DNA from: Microterricola viridarii
GTDB lineage: Bacteria; Actinomycetota; Actinomycetes; Actinomycetales; Microbacteriaceae
Direction: 5' to 3'
Assembly: GCF_001542775.1 (NCBI RefSeq)
Contig: NZ_CP014145.1
Location: forward strand, 1 to 64,000
Length of the DNA: 64,000 nt
A program made the translations under genes and the position numbers. Below, one piece after another: positions 1 through 8,861 of the stretch (within the stretch, counting starts at the first letter, position 1; the number at the start of each line of letters is the position of its first letter). The notes below the pieces were generated by a model. The model was not told the DNA's origin, did not search any database, and worked only from the letters and a program-made list of their open reading frames with translations.

Positions 1-1089
1 AAGTTGCCGTTGGACTCCACCCGGCCGTCCAGCGTGAGCACGGGGTTGTCGACGGCGCTGGCCAGCTCGGCGTACGCGACGTTCGTCGCATGGGCGACGG
101 TGTCGCGGGCGGCGCCGTGCACGATCGGCGCGCAGCGCAGCGAGTAGGCGTCTTGCACGCGCGTGCACTCCGGCCCCTTGTGGCTGGCAACGATCGGCGA
201 GCCGGCCAGGAGCGCGCGGAAGTTCGCGGCCGAGACCGCCTGCCCGGCCTGCGGCCGGAGTTTGTGCAGGTCGGCGGCGAAGACGGCATCCGTGCCCATC
301 AGACCCTCGACGCTCATCGAGGCGGCGATGTCGGCAGTCTGCAGCAGGGCGGTCAGATCGTGGATGGCGAGGGAGAGCATGCCGAGCATGCCGTCGGTGC
401 CGTTGATGAGGGCGAGGCCCTCCTTCTCGCCGAGCTGCAGCGGGGTGATGCCGGCGGCGGCGAGGGCGGATGCCGCGCTCATCAGTTCGCCGGCTTCGCT
501 GCTTGAGCCGGCCCCGCTGGTTGAGACGGCCCGGCCCCCCGGTTGAGCCGGCCCCGCTGGTTGAGCTTGTCGAAACCCGCACCTCGCCCTCGCCCATGCT
601 CACCAGTGCACAGTGCGCCAACGGCGCGAGGTCGCCCGAGCAGCCGAGCGAGCCGTATTCGCGCACGATGGGGGTGATGCCGGCGTTCAGGATGGCGGCG
701 TAGGTCTCGGCGGTCGCCCGGCACGCCCGTGCGGCCTGTCATCAGCGTGCTGAGGCGCAGCAGCATGGGGCGCGCACGACTCGCGCTCGACCTCGGCGCC
801 GGAACCGGCGGCGTGCGAGCGCACGAGGCTGACCTGCAGCTGGGCGCGGCGGTCCGCCTCGATGTAGGTGGTCGCGAGGGCCCGAAGCCGGTCGAGATGC
901 CGTAGTGGGCGGCCGGGTCGGCGGCGAGGTCGTCGATGATGCTGCGGCGGCGACGGCATCCCAGCGCGGCAGGGTCGAGCAGAATGGCGGCGTCGTGCCG
1001 GGCGACGGCGACAACCTCAGCGTCTCAGCGGCCCCTGTCCGACGGTCACACTGGAGATGCTGGGGGCTGCGGTATCTACTGGTGCTCAT
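1..1089 (-). pseudogene. hutH: Histidine ammonia-lyase (HutH), partial and multiply frameshifted
   Basis: HutH deaminates histidine to urocanate, the first step of histidine degradation. Stretches in different minus-strand frames match the family in order: STGFG near 890; ALATTYIEADRR and VSLVRSHAAGSG (860-790); [15 protein letters not shown] (765-725); then [16 protein letters not shown] at 665-620. CSG is the self-cyclising MIO triad in the Cys form I recall from actinobacterial enzymes. [14 protein letters not shown] (about 420-380) and [16 protein letters not shown] (about 160-115) follow. The gene runs off the left edge. I count at least six small indels (near 960, 945, 888, 775, 762, 720) plus a repeat insertion at about 483-580 that also changes frame. 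The proposed start is the ATG at 1087-1089 after GGAAAG. Substitutions look few, so this is either a very young pseudogene or poor sequence; no single reading frame gives a functional enzyme as written. Confidence 0.85.
503..577. repeat. Dispersed repeat inserted in hutH
   Basis: A 23-bp unit starting TTGAGCCGGCCCCGC and ending TGGTTGAG occurs twice, at 503-525 and 543-565. It is followed by GGTTGAGCTTGTCGAAACC at 559-577. The last string is a repeat I associate with Microbacteriaceae intergenic DNA. Here it sits inside hutH, between the codons for MGEGEVR and those for [12 protein letters not shown], where the family normally has only a few residues. Confidence 0.7.
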
Positions 1090-1135
1090 CTTTCCAGCAG
1101 ACATCACGCCGCGGGCTCGGGCAACGCGGTTCGCG

Positions 1136-1763
1136 TCACACCCGTCTGGTAACCCAGACGCGCCTGCCGTGCGGCGTCGCAGCCGCCGCCCGACGGCGCG
1201 AGACGAGAGCCGAGATGCGGTCGATCGCGATGCCGACGACCAGAGCGATGGCCGCCCGATCACGGCGCCGAGCACGGGCTGGTCCGCGGCCCAGCTCCGG
1301 CGATGACGCCGATCAGCACGGTTAGACCGCCCAACAGGCGCCGGCCACCAGGGTGAGCGGCCAGAGCGGCGGTACGAGATCGGGTCGCGCCGGCCGTCAT
1401 GTTCACCGCGATGCGCCCGACCGGATGTACGGGCCACGGAGCATGCCGCGGCCCGCGGGCGAGCCGCGTTCGGCCGCCGCGAAGGCCGCAGACCCGGGCC
1501 TGCGAGACCAGGCCGTGCGCTGCGTGCCGATGCTTCGGCCATGTAATAGGCGATGTGTCACCGACGGCCGCGCCAGCGCCGCGAGGGCAACGATCACATC
1601 GGGTTCGGGCGCCGGTGCTGACACCGATCGCGGCCGCGACCGTCACGACGATCTCGCTCGGCACCGGCGGGAAGAAGCCGTCGACCACCACGGCCACGAA
1701 GATGACGAGGTAGACCCAGGGTGAGCTCACCGCTGAGATGAGGAAGTCTGTGAGGGGTTCCAT
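1136..1763 (-). pseudogene. DedA-family membrane protein, frameshifted
   Basis: DedA proteins are small inner-membrane proteins linked to lipid translocation and membrane homeostasis. The first 50 residues from the ATG at 1763 are clean: MEPLTDFLISAVSSPWVYLV followed by VDGFFPPVPSE, the re-entrant loop typical of the family. After about 1610 the DedA pattern continues only by hopping frames (GRSIGTQR, PVGRIAVNMTAGATG, TVLIGVIAG, QPVLGAVIG). With frames repaired the protein would be about 209 residues and stop at the TGA at 1136-1138, the normal family length. The same class of small indels affects neighbouring hutH. Decay or sequencing error are both possible. Confidence 0.8.
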
Positions 1764-1823
1764 ATGCGCGATCCGATTCGTTTCGTCTGTAGTGTTCGTG
1801 CGTTCCTGAAGTCTGTTTTCAGG

Positions 1824-3221
1824 TTAGGAAACGGGGAGCGCGCTGTCGTCGGCCGGGAGGCCCTGCTGCGTCATCCAGGCGGATGACTCTGTGCGCTTCC
1901 GCCGTATGACACCGGCAGCACGGGCGACTCGGGCCGTTCCGATCAGCGCCCAGCCGAGCAGCAGCAGGCCGATGGATGCCGGCAGCACGCCGAATCCGGC
2001 CACGAGCACGGTCGCGACGCCGCCGGCGCCGAGCACCGTGTCGACGGCGACCGATGCACTAGGGGCGGCGCCCTGCGGCGTGCGCTTGCCTCGTTCGAAC
2101 CGTGCAAGCACGGCGACGACGGGGGTGACCGCGACGGCGACGAGGAACAGCCAGGCGGGCCGCGTCGCCCACCAGGCCGCGCTCAGCGGGTCCGGCAGCG
2201 GCAGGCCTGCCACGGCGTTCAGCGCCAGGAGCACGGCGGCGAGCGCGATCAGCACGGGCATGTGCCAGATGTAGACGGTCATGCTGCGTTGGCCGAGCGC
2301 CTGAACCACCCGGTGCACCACTGGACGCTCGGCGGCGTGCGCGATGCGGCCGCGCAGCAGCGAGAACACCATGAGCTGGGCGACGCCGAGCAGCACGAGA
2401 GCGACCGTCGGCGGGTTGAGGTTGACGTACATGTCGGGGGAGTAGGGCCCGGCGGAGCAGAGCACGACCAGCGTCGCGAGCGAGGCGGGGATCAGGGCGA
2501 TGCGGGTGCGCCGGGGCAGCGCCTCGACCGCGCCGTCTGCGAGCCAGAATCCGAGCTGCTGCACCAGCAGCCAGACGAAGAGGAGGTTGAGGAATCCGAC
2601 GGCGTCGCTGCCGGTGGCGAAACGGACGGCATCGACGGCGATGACTGCCGTAGCGAGCACCGCCGGCGTCGTGCGGCGGGCCCGCTCGTGGGCGGCGACC
2701 ATCAGAGGTACGAGGGCCGAGCAGAGAATGTAGACGGCGAGGAACCACAGCGGCTGTCCGATGCGAAAGCTTGCCGTGGCCACGAGTTCGGCCGGAACGC
2801 CGACGGCGAGCATGCCGAGCAGCACGGCCCCGACCACAGCGACGAGCACGATGGCCGGCCTCACCAGGCGGTCGATGCGCCCGCGCACATAGGCGGGTGC
2901 CGAGACACCGGTGGCGCGCAGCCTGCGCCACTGGGTCACACTCGCGAAGCCGCCGATGACGAAGAACAGCGGCATGACCTGCAGCACCCAGCTCACCGGG
3001 GCGAACCAGGCCTGCTCCTCGAGCGCGTTCTGCAACACGGGGCCGGCGGCGCCGACGCTGACGCCGACCATCGTGGAGTGCAGCGCGACCACGACCAGCA
3101 GAAGCAGGGTGCGCACGGCGTCGATGCTGCGATCACGAGGTGCGGCGGCGGGTGTCGCCGCAGCCGGCGCTCGCCGGGGAGCGGGGTGAACGGTGCGTGC
3201 ACGCGCGGGTGCGAGAGTCAC
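1824..3221 (-). CDS. Acyltransferase family 3 membrane protein
   Basis: A 465-residue polytopic protein, probably of the acyltransferase-3 family (OafA/YrhL type), which moves acyl groups onto sugars or lipids at the membrane. RDRSIDAVRTLLLLVVVALHS at about residues 28-48 is the characteristic first segment with the conserved Arg and His, and PLFFVIGGFASV follows near residue 88. About ten hydrophobic segments extend to residue 430. The N-terminal 28 residues are Ala/Pro/Arg rich. The GTG start at 3219-3221 is supported by AAGGAG eight bases upstream. A palindrome CTACTCGGGTAG at 3319-3330 lies about 100 bp upstream and resembles those before the adjacent kinase gene, so this gene is a candidate target of the neighbouring two-component system. 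The substrate cannot be told from sequence. Confidence 0.8.
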   Translation of the reverse strand: MTLAPARARTVHPAPRRAPAAATPAAAPRDRSIDAVRTLLLLVVVALHSTMVGVSVGAAGPVLQNALEEQAWFAPVSWVLQVMPLFFVIGGFASVTQWRRLRATGVSAPAYVRGRIDRLVRPAIVLVAVVGAVLLGMLAVGVPAELVATASFRIGQPLWFLAVYILCSALVPLMVAAHERARRTTPAVLATAVIAVDAVRFATGSDAVGFLNLLFVWLLVQQLGFWLADGAVEALPRRTRIALIPASLATLVVLCSAGPYSPDMYVNLNPPTVALVLLGVAQLMVFSLLRGRIAHAAERPVVHRVVQALGQRSMTVYIWHMPVLIALAAVLLALNAVAGLPLPDPLSAAWWATRPAWLFLVAVAVTPVVAVLARFERGKRTPQGAAPSASVAVDTVLGAGGVATVLVAGFGVLPASIGLLLLGWALIGTARVARAAGVIRRKRTESSAWMTQQGLPADDSALPVS

Positions 3222-3318
3222 GGTCTTCTCCTTGCCGCAGGCGGTGGATCCGCCGGCGGGCTCAGGTTAAGAAGACGGTGTGCGGCGGGGCATCACCCGG
3301 CGGAGCCGTTCATCACCC

Positions 3319-3330
3319 CTACTCGGGTAG
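3319..3330. promoter_or_regulatory. Candidate response-regulator site (CTAC-N4-GTAG)
   Basis: CTACTCGGGTAG lies in the larger symmetric context CACCCCTAC...GTAGGGGGTG. It is upstream of the acyltransferase and just past the end of the response regulator gene. It matches the two palindromes before the kinase gene in the outer CTAC/GTAG arms and in the CCCC/GGGG flanks. Binding is inference. Confidence 0.5.
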
Positions 3331-3341
3331 GGGGTGCAGGC

Positions 3342-4055
3342 TCAGCGGCGCGCGCCGGGTGACTCCTGGCCGCCGCCCGGCTGCACGAGCGCCACGTCAT
3401 AGGCGAACACCACGGCCTGCACGCGATCGCGCAGGCCCAGCTTGCCGAGAACCTTGCTGACGTGGGTCTTGACGGTCTGCTCGGCGATGAAGAGCGCCGC
3501 AGCGATCTCGTTGTTGGAGAGACCTCGGCCCACGAGCGTGAGCACCTCGATCTCGCGCTCGGTCAGGTCTGAGAGGCGCGCGGTGTCTGTGCGGGGAGGC
3601 GGGCCGGAGCGCGCGAAATCCTCGATGAGGCGTTTTGTCACCCCGGGCGCGAGCAGCGCGTCGCCGCCGGCGACGATGCGCACGGCGGCGATGAGGTCTT
3701 CCGGCAGGGCGTCCTTGAGGAGGAAACCGCTGGCGCCGGCGCGCAGCGCCTCGTACACGTAGTCGTCGATGTCGAACGTTGTCAGCATCAAGACGTGAGG
3801 AACGTAGTCGCTGCTGCGCGGCGGGGTCTGCAGCGCGCGGGTGGCCTCGAGCCCGTTCATCAGCGGCATCCGCACGTCCATCACGACGACGTCGGGGCGC
3901 AGCGCGTGCGCGAGCTCGACGGCCTCCTGCCCGTTCGTGGCCTGGCCGAGCACGGTGATGCCCGGCTGGGCGGCGAGCACGGCGGCGAAGCCGGCCCGCA
4001 CCATGGCCTGGTCGTCGGCGATGAGCACGGAGATCGTGTCGGCGGGATTCGTCAC
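3342..4055 (-). CDS. NarL/FixJ-type response regulator
   Basis: A 237-residue two-component response regulator. The receiver domain covers residues 8-130 with acidic pair DD at 14-15, phospho-acceptor Asp60 in VVVMDVRMP and the conserved LLKDALPEDL near 120. A LuxR-type helix-turn-helix follows at about 165-225 (LTEREIEVLTLVGRGLSNNEIA, TVKTHVSKVLGKLGLRDR). The GTG start at 4053-4055 overlaps the repaired stop of the histidine kinase (GTGA), so the two are translationally coupled. Likely targets are the CTAC-N4-GTAG palindromes at 5445-5473 and 3319-3330. The inducing signal is unknown. Confidence 0.93.
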   Translation of the reverse strand: MTNPADTISVLIADDQAMVRAGFAAVLAAQPGITVLGQATNGQEAVELAHALRPDVVVMDVRMPLMNGLEATRALQTPPRSSDYVPHVLMLTTFDIDDYVYEALRAGASGFLLKDALPEDLIAAVRIVAGGDALLAPGVTKRLIEDFARSGPPPRTDTARLSDLTEREIEVLTLVGRGLSNNEIAAALFIAEQTVKTHVSKVLGKLGLRDRVQAVVFAYDVALVQPGGGQESPGARR

Positions 4056-5382
4056 GGCTGGCTGGGTTCCTTGCTGTTGTCTGTCACGAGAAGGCTACGC
4101 GGCCGAACCCGCGGGGAGGGAGCGGATGCCGCGAGCGGCAGCGTGGCCAGCACGCGGAATCCGCCCTCGGGGTGGGCGCCGCGTGCATGGTGCCGCCAAG
4201 CATGGAGCAGCGCTCGCGCATGCCGACGAGGCCGTGGCCGCCTCCCGCCGCCGGTGCCGACGGGGTTCCGCCCGGAGGCGCATCGTTCTCGACGCACAAC
4301 ACGATGGCATTGTTGACGAGCTCCGCCAGCACGCGAGCGTGCGAGTCGGGGGCATGGCGCACCACGTTGCTCAGCGACTCCTGGGCGATCCGATAGGCCG
4401 CGGTGCTGGCGATGCCCTCGCCGGGTAGCTCCGGCGCAATGTCGACGGTCACGGTGACCCCGGCCCGCTCGACCGCGGGAACGAGGTCGACGATCTGCGG
4501 CAGTCCCGGCTGCGGCATCGCCTCGCCGGCCGCGTCCTCGCTGCGCAGCACGCCGAGCAGGCGGCGCATCTCGTGCATCGCCGAGCGCGCGGAGGCCGCG
4601 ATCTCGGCGAACTCACCGCGGGTGGCGTCGTCGAGCTGCGGCAGCCGGTAGGGCGCGCTCGAGGCCTGCACTTGGATGACGGACATGCTGTGCGCGACGA
4701 CGTCGTGCAGTTCGCGGGCGATACGGGTGCGCTCCTCGACGAGCACACGGCGCTGCTGCTCTGCCGCACTCTGCTGGCGCTCGGCGACGAGCTCGCCGCG
4801 CATGTCCTCGCGCTGGGCGAGGAGGTAGGCGAGCAGGAGCGCGACGGCCGAGACCGCGGTGGAGGTGACGAGGTTGGCGACGATGCCGTCAACGGTCGCG
4901 ATCTTGGCCGCGCCGAATCCGGCGTAGAGCAAGACCTGGAGCGAGGCGACGGCCGCGAGCGCCCATGCCGCGATACCGACGACGATCGGCTGGCGCAGCC
5001 CCAGCAGAATCAGCAGTGCGCACAGGCCGAGCAGGCCGGGAACGGCGAGTGGCCACGGTGCGCCGGGCGCCGCGGTTCCGAAGGCGATGAAGGCGCTGGT
5101 GCCGGCAATCCAGCTGGCGGTCGCCCAGCGTGGGGCGATGATCGACAGCGGCAGGCTGCCGCACTGCAGGATCCCGACGCCGAAGGCCGCGAGTACGGGC
5201 AGCCGATAGATCGTCGCCGAGAGCGGGACGCTCACACAGAACAGCACGATGGCAACTCCGGATGCCGCGGCCCACCACGCGAACTGCTCCTGTTGCGCCG
5301 TGAGTGGTCGTCGAGGCGCCCGCGGTGCGGATGGTGCCGTCGCCTGTGCCGGAGCGTGTGAACGTCGTACTCGGAGCTTCAT
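4052..5382 (-). CDS. Sensor histidine kinase (HisKA_3 type), one-base frameshift near the 3' end
   Basis: Membrane histidine kinase partner of the downstream regulator. From the ATG at 5382 there are about five to six hydrophobic segments (residues 35-190), a coiled stretch, then the dimerisation/phospho-acceptor helix RIARELHDVVAHSMSVIQ with His226, and an ATP-binding domain with N-box AYRIAQESLSNVVRHA and G-box GGGHGLVGMRER. After MHAAPTP the frame is lost: a run of four C on the coding strand (4169-4172) needs a fifth to give EGGFRVLATLPLA and a stop at 4052-4054 that overlaps the regulator start. Repaired length is 443 residues. As written the protein would read on about 26 residues out of frame to 4084. 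The core ATPase motifs are before the lesion. Confidence 0.88.
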
Positions 5383-5444
5383 GGTGTTGCCACTCTGGCA
5401 CGGCGGCGACGCGGCGGCATCACACCGTGGAGCGGTTTCACCCC

Positions 5445-5473
5445 CTACCGCGGTAGTGGGCCTACCGCGGTAG
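5445..5473. promoter_or_regulatory. Tandem CTACCGCGGTAG palindromes before the kinase operon
   Basis: The perfect 12-bp palindrome CTACCGCGGTAG occurs twice, at 5445-5456 and 5462-5473, as part of a 17-bp direct repeat (CTACCGCGGTAGTGGGC). It lies 63-91 bp upstream of the kinase start at 5382. Two dimer sites at fixed spacing are what a NarL-type regulator would use for autoregulation; a degenerate third copy lies before the acyltransferase. Confidence 0.65.
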
Positions 5474-5507
5474 TGGGCGTGAGCGGCCGGGTCGCGAGCC
5501 GGAGCCG

Positions 5508-6080
5508 CTAGCGGGCGGGAGCCAGCCAGCGGCGCAGCGCCCGGGTGATCGCCGGCAGCAAGAAGTAGGTCATGATCGGCGTGAGGCAGAGGGTGGTGAT
5601 GAGCACGCGCGGCAGTATCGCCAGCGCGTCCCAGCCGGGCACGAGCCAGGTGACCAGGTAGGTGAACACCAGGTTCAGCGGGAAGAAGCCGAGCCAGATC
5701 GTGGTGGCCTGCTTCCAGCGCGGCGGTGCCTCTGACACGGCTCCGGCGAACTCGACCATGACCTCGGTCGGCTCGTCGAACCAGCCCTCGATCCCAGTGC
5801 GGCGTTCGGTCTTCTGCTCGCTGACGAACCCGCTCCCGCTTTCGAGCCACCAGGAGCGCTCCGGCGACTGCTCCCACTCAAGCAGCGCGGCGGCATCCGA
5901 GAACCGGTACAACATGTGCCACGTCGTGGAGTCGGCTCCGGCTCGAACCCAGCCGGAGCCGAGGAAGCCGGGGTAGTGAGTGGCGAGGTTGATGCCGGTC
6001 TGCATCCACGCCGTTGCCTCTGCGATGCGCGCCGGGTCGACGGTGCGCTCGATCGAGACGGTGATGGGAGTTGTGCTCAT
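5508..6080 (-). CDS. Antibiotic-biosynthesis-monooxygenase (ABM) domain protein with membrane tail
   Basis: A 190-residue protein. Residues 5-100 have the ABM ferredoxin-like pattern: ITVSIERTVDPARIAEATAWM, then PGFLGSGWVRAG and TWHMLYRFSDAAALLEWEQSPER. Residues 125-180 contain two hydrophobic segments (WLGFFPLNLVFTYLVTWLVP and VLITTLCLTPIMTYFLLPAI), so the domain is tethered to the membrane. ABM domains occur in small oxygenases and heme-degrading enzymes, but this membrane-anchored architecture is usually annotated without known substrate. It stands alone between the kinase gene and marR. Confidence 0.75.
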   Translation of the reverse strand: MSTTPITVSIERTVDPARIAEATAWMQTGINLATHYPGFLGSGWVRAGADSTTWHMLYRFSDAAALLEWEQSPERSWWLESGSGFVSEQKTERRTGIEGWFDEPTEVMVEFAGAVSEAPPRWKQATTIWLGFFPLNLVFTYLVTWLVPGWDALAILPRVLITTLCLTPIMTYFLLPAITRALRRWLAPAR

Positions 6081-6134
6081 GCTCCTAGCTCAACACATGA
6101 ACATTTCGACCTCATGTCAGCGGGGCGCGCGACC

Positions 6135-6596
6135 TCAGGCAGCGGCGACCTCTGCCGGGTAGAGCGCGTCGAGCGCGTCGACCAACGGGGCCAGCTCCGG
6201 AACCTGCTTGGCCTGCTCGATCGCCTCGTGCAGCGTCGCCTCGTGAGTGGGGCGGGCGCGGTTGAGCAGGGCTTCGCCGGCCGCCGTGAGCTCGGTGTAG
6301 ATGCCGCGGCGGTCGTCGGCGCAGAGGATGCGGGTGAGGAGCCCGCGGTCTTCGAGGCGGGTGACGAGCCGGGTGGTGGCGCTGCTGGAGAGCGCGGTCG
6401 CCCGGGCAAGCTGCTGCATGCGCATGTGCCAGCCGTCCTGCCGGCTCAGGGCGTCGAGCACGGTGAACTCGACGACCGAGAGTTCGTGCTCAGCCTGCAG
6501 GGCCTTCTCAAGCGCGGATTCGATGATTCCGTGCACGGCGGCGAGCGCGCGCCAGCCCTGCGCTCGGATCTCGACAGCGTCGTCGGCGATTCCCAT
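6135..6596 (-). CDS. MarR-family transcriptional regulator
   Basis: A 153-residue winged-helix dimer-type regulator. The HTH and wing lie at about residues 35-100 (SVVEFTVLDALSRQDGWHMRMQQLARATALSSSATTRLV, then RLEDRGLLTRILCADDRRG, the wing with the conserved DxR). The start at 6594-6596 is preceded by GAGGAG. It is divergent from the MFS exporter, and the gap holds a 13-bp inverted repeat. The usual arrangement is a repressor of itself and of the exporter, released by a ligand or oxidant. Confidence 0.9.
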   Translation of the reverse strand: MGIADDAVEIRAQGWRALAAVHGIIESALEKALQAEHELSVVEFTVLDALSRQDGWHMRMQQLARATALSSSATTRLVTRLEDRGLLTRILCADDRRGIYTELTAAGEALLNRARPTHEATLHEAIEQAKQVPELAPLVDALDALYPAEVAAA

Positions 6597-6662
6597 CGAA
6601 TGCTCCTCTCGTGGCGCGACTTGCGCGTCTGAGGACACTATACCAGCTTGCGCGGATATAGC

Positions 6663-6722
6663 GCGTGTGCAACTATTTATAGCGCGTCTGCAACTACTGC
6701 GCACGCAGCTAGTTGCAGACGC
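6663..6722. promoter_or_regulatory. MarR operator: perfect 13-bp inverted repeat plus a third half-site
   Basis: GCGTCTGCAACTA at 6684-6696 and its exact reverse complement TAGTTGCAGACGC at 6710-6722 flank a 13-bp centre. A one-base variant, GCGTGTGCAACTA, lies at 6663-6675. All are between marR and the exporter and would cover the promoter region of both. Confidence 0.65.
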
Positions 6723-6746
6723 ATCAATCCAAAAAGGAGAATCACA

Positions 6747-7973
6747 GTGCCGCTCGCGCTCTACGCACTCGCCATCGGCGGGTTCGCCATTGGCCTCACC
6801 GAGTTCGTCATCATGGGACTGCTGCCCGAGGTGGCTGCCGACTTTGCCGTCAGCGAGACCGCCGCCGGCTACTTCATCTCCGGCTACGCGCTGAGCGTGG
6901 CCCTCGGCGCCATCGTGCTGACCGCGGCGCTCACCAGAGTCGACCGCAAGAAGGCCCTCCTCGGGCTGATGATCCTGTTCATCATCGGCAACCTGCTCTC
7001 GGCGCTCGCGCCCGACTACACCTCGATGATGATCGGGCGCATCGTTGCCGCGCTCTGCCATGGCGCGTTCTTCGGCATCGGTGCGGTCGTCGCCTCCCAG
7101 CTCGTCGCCCCCACCAAGAAGGCAGCGGCCATCTCGATCATGTTCGCCGGCCTCACCATCGCCAACGTGATGGGTGTTCCGCTCGGAACGCTGCTCGGCC
7201 AGGCGGCCGGCTGGCGCTCCACCTTCTGGGCCATCACCATCATGGGCGTGCTCTCCTTCGCCGCCATCGCGCTGCTGGTGCCCGCACGGATCGGGGCCGA
7301 TGTCGCACGCCACCCCGACGGCCTGCGAGGCGAGTTCCGCATCTTCCGCAACCCGCAGGTGTGGCTCTCCATCGGAATCACCGTGCTCGGTTACGGAGGG
7401 ATGTTCGGCGGTTTCACCTACATCGCCTTCACCCTCACCGAGGTGAGCGGCTTCGCCGCGGCATCCGTGCCGTGGCTGCTGATGGTCTTCGGCGCCGGGC
7501 TCTTCGTCGGCAACATCCTCGGCGGCCGCGCGGCCGACAAAAACCTGGGCCTCACCCTGCTGGTGCTGCTCGGTGGGCTCAGCGCGGTGCTCGCCGTCTT
7601 CGCGCTGACGGCGGGCAACCAGACTATGACGATCGTGAGCCTCCTGCTGATGGGCGGCCTCGGCTTCGCCACCGTGCCCGGGCTGCAGATGCGGGTCATG
7701 GCGCATGCCGAACAAGCGCCGACACTGGCCTCCGCCGCCAACATCGCCGCCTTCAACGGGGGTAACGCGTTCGGTGCCTGGATCGGCGGGCTCACCCTCG
7801 CGGCCGGGCTCGGCTTCACGGCGCCGCTCTGGGCCGGCGCCGTCGTGACCGTCGCGGGCCTGGTCGTGCTGCTCGTCGCGGTGTTCGCACCCGGCGGCGA
7901 GTTCCGCCGGCGCGCTCGGGTGAGCGCCGGCACCGGCACGACCACCACTCCCGTCCTCCTCCCATCCCACTAG
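6747..7973 (+). CDS. MFS transporter, DHA1-type drug or arabinose efflux family
   Basis: A 408-residue protein with about twelve hydrophobic segments. Family signs are GLTEFVIMGLLPEVAADF in helix 1-2, SVALGAIVLTAALTRVDRKKALL (motif A-like loop) and RIVAALCHGAFFGIGAVVASQL. This resembles AraJ/YdhP-type efflux permeases. The GTG start at 6747 follows AAAAAGGAG; the frame is open upstream but has no good ribosome site. It is divergent from marR and followed 36 bp later by an aldo-keto reductase, suggesting a shared transcript for export and reduction of a toxic compound. Confidence 0.85.
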   Translation: MPLALYALAIGGFAIGLTEFVIMGLLPEVAADFAVSETAAGYFISGYALSVALGAIVLTAALTRVDRKKALLGLMILFIIGNLLSALAPDYTSMMIGRIVAALCHGAFFGIGAVVASQLVAPTKKAAAISIMFAGLTIANVMGVPLGTLLGQAAGWRSTFWAITIMGVLSFAAIALLVPARIGADVARHPDGLRGEFRIFRNPQVWLSIGITVLGYGGMFGGFTYIAFTLTEVSGFAAASVPWLLMVFGAGLFVGNILGGRAADKNLGLTLLVLLGGLSAVLAVFALTAGNQTMTIVSLLLMGGLGFATVPGLQMRVMAHAEQAPTLASAANIAAFNGGNAFGAWIGGLTLAAGLGFTAPLWAGAVVTVAGLVVLLVAVFAPGGEFRRRARVSAGTGTTTTPVLLPSH

Positions 7974-8009
7974 ACCGAAACCACAAAACCGAAACCAGTA
8001 GGAGACAAC

Positions 8010-8861
8010 ATGTCCGCAACACAGGCAACACTCGTTCCCCGCATCACGCTGAACAACGGCGCCTTGATCCCGCAGCTCGGCTTCGGCGTCTTCCAGGTGC
8101 CAAACGTTGAGACAGAGGCAGCCGTCAGCGCCGCGCTCGAAGCTGGCTACCGCAGCATCGACACGGCCGCCATCTACGGCAACGAGGAGGGGGTGGGCCG
8201 GGCGCTCGCGGCATCCGGCATCGCCCGCGACGAGCTCTTCATCACGAGCAAGCTCTGGAACAGCGACCAGGGAACAGCAACGACGGCGGCCGCATTCGAG
8301 CTGAGCCTGGAGAAGCTCGGCCTGGAGGCGCTCGACCTGTACCTCATCCACTGGCCGGCCCCGGCGACCGACCTCTACCTCGAGAGCTGGGAGGCCCTCG
8401 AGGGGATCGCGGCAAGCGGCCGCAGCCGGGCGATCGGCGTCTCGAACTTCCTGCCGACGCAGCTCGAGCGCATCATCGCCCTCGGCGGCACCGTGCCCGC
8501 CGTCAACCAGGTCGAGCTGCACCCCGCGCTGCAGCAGGCCGAGACCGTGGCATTCAACCGCGCGCACGGCATCGCCACCGAGGCATGGAGCCCCCTCGCG
8601 CAGGGTGCCATGCTGAGCAACCCCGTGATTGCCCGGCTCGCCGAAGAGATCGGGCGCACCCCGGCCCAGGTCATTCTGCGCTGGCACCTGCAGCAGGGGC
8701 GCATCGTCATCCCCAAGTCGGTCACCCCGGCGCGCATCGCCGAGAACCTGGCTGTGTTCGACTTCGAGCTGCCCGCCGCGGCGCTCGCCGAGGTCGATGC
8801 GCTGGACGTCGCCGCCGGCGCCGGCCGGGTCGGGCCGCACCCGGCCGAGTTCAACGGCTAA
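8010..8861 (+). CDS. Aldo-keto reductase (AKR5-like)
   Basis: A 283-residue NADPH-dependent oxidoreductase with the full catalytic tetrad: Asp51 and Tyr56 (GYRSIDTAAIYGNE), Lys81 (FITSKLW) and His114 (LYLIHWP). The cofactor-binding end reads IPKSVTPARIAENLAVFDFEL. Length and motifs fit the 2,5-diketo-gluconate reductase-like AKR5 group common in actinobacteria. It probably belongs to the MarR-controlled unit with the upstream exporter (gap 36 bp, AGGAGA ribosome site). The substrate is not predictable. Confidence 0.9.
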   Translation: MSATQATLVPRITLNNGALIPQLGFGVFQVPNVETEAAVSAALEAGYRSIDTAAIYGNEEGVGRALAASGIARDELFITSKLWNSDQGTATTAAAFELSLEKLGLEALDLYLIHWPAPATDLYLESWEALEGIAASGRSRAIGVSNFLPTQLERIIALGGTVPAVNQVELHPALQQAETVAFNRAHGIATEAWSPLAQGAMLSNPVIARLAEEIGRTPAQVILRWHLQQGRIVIPKSVTPARIAENLAVFDFELPAAALAEVDALDVAAGAGRVGPHPAEFNG

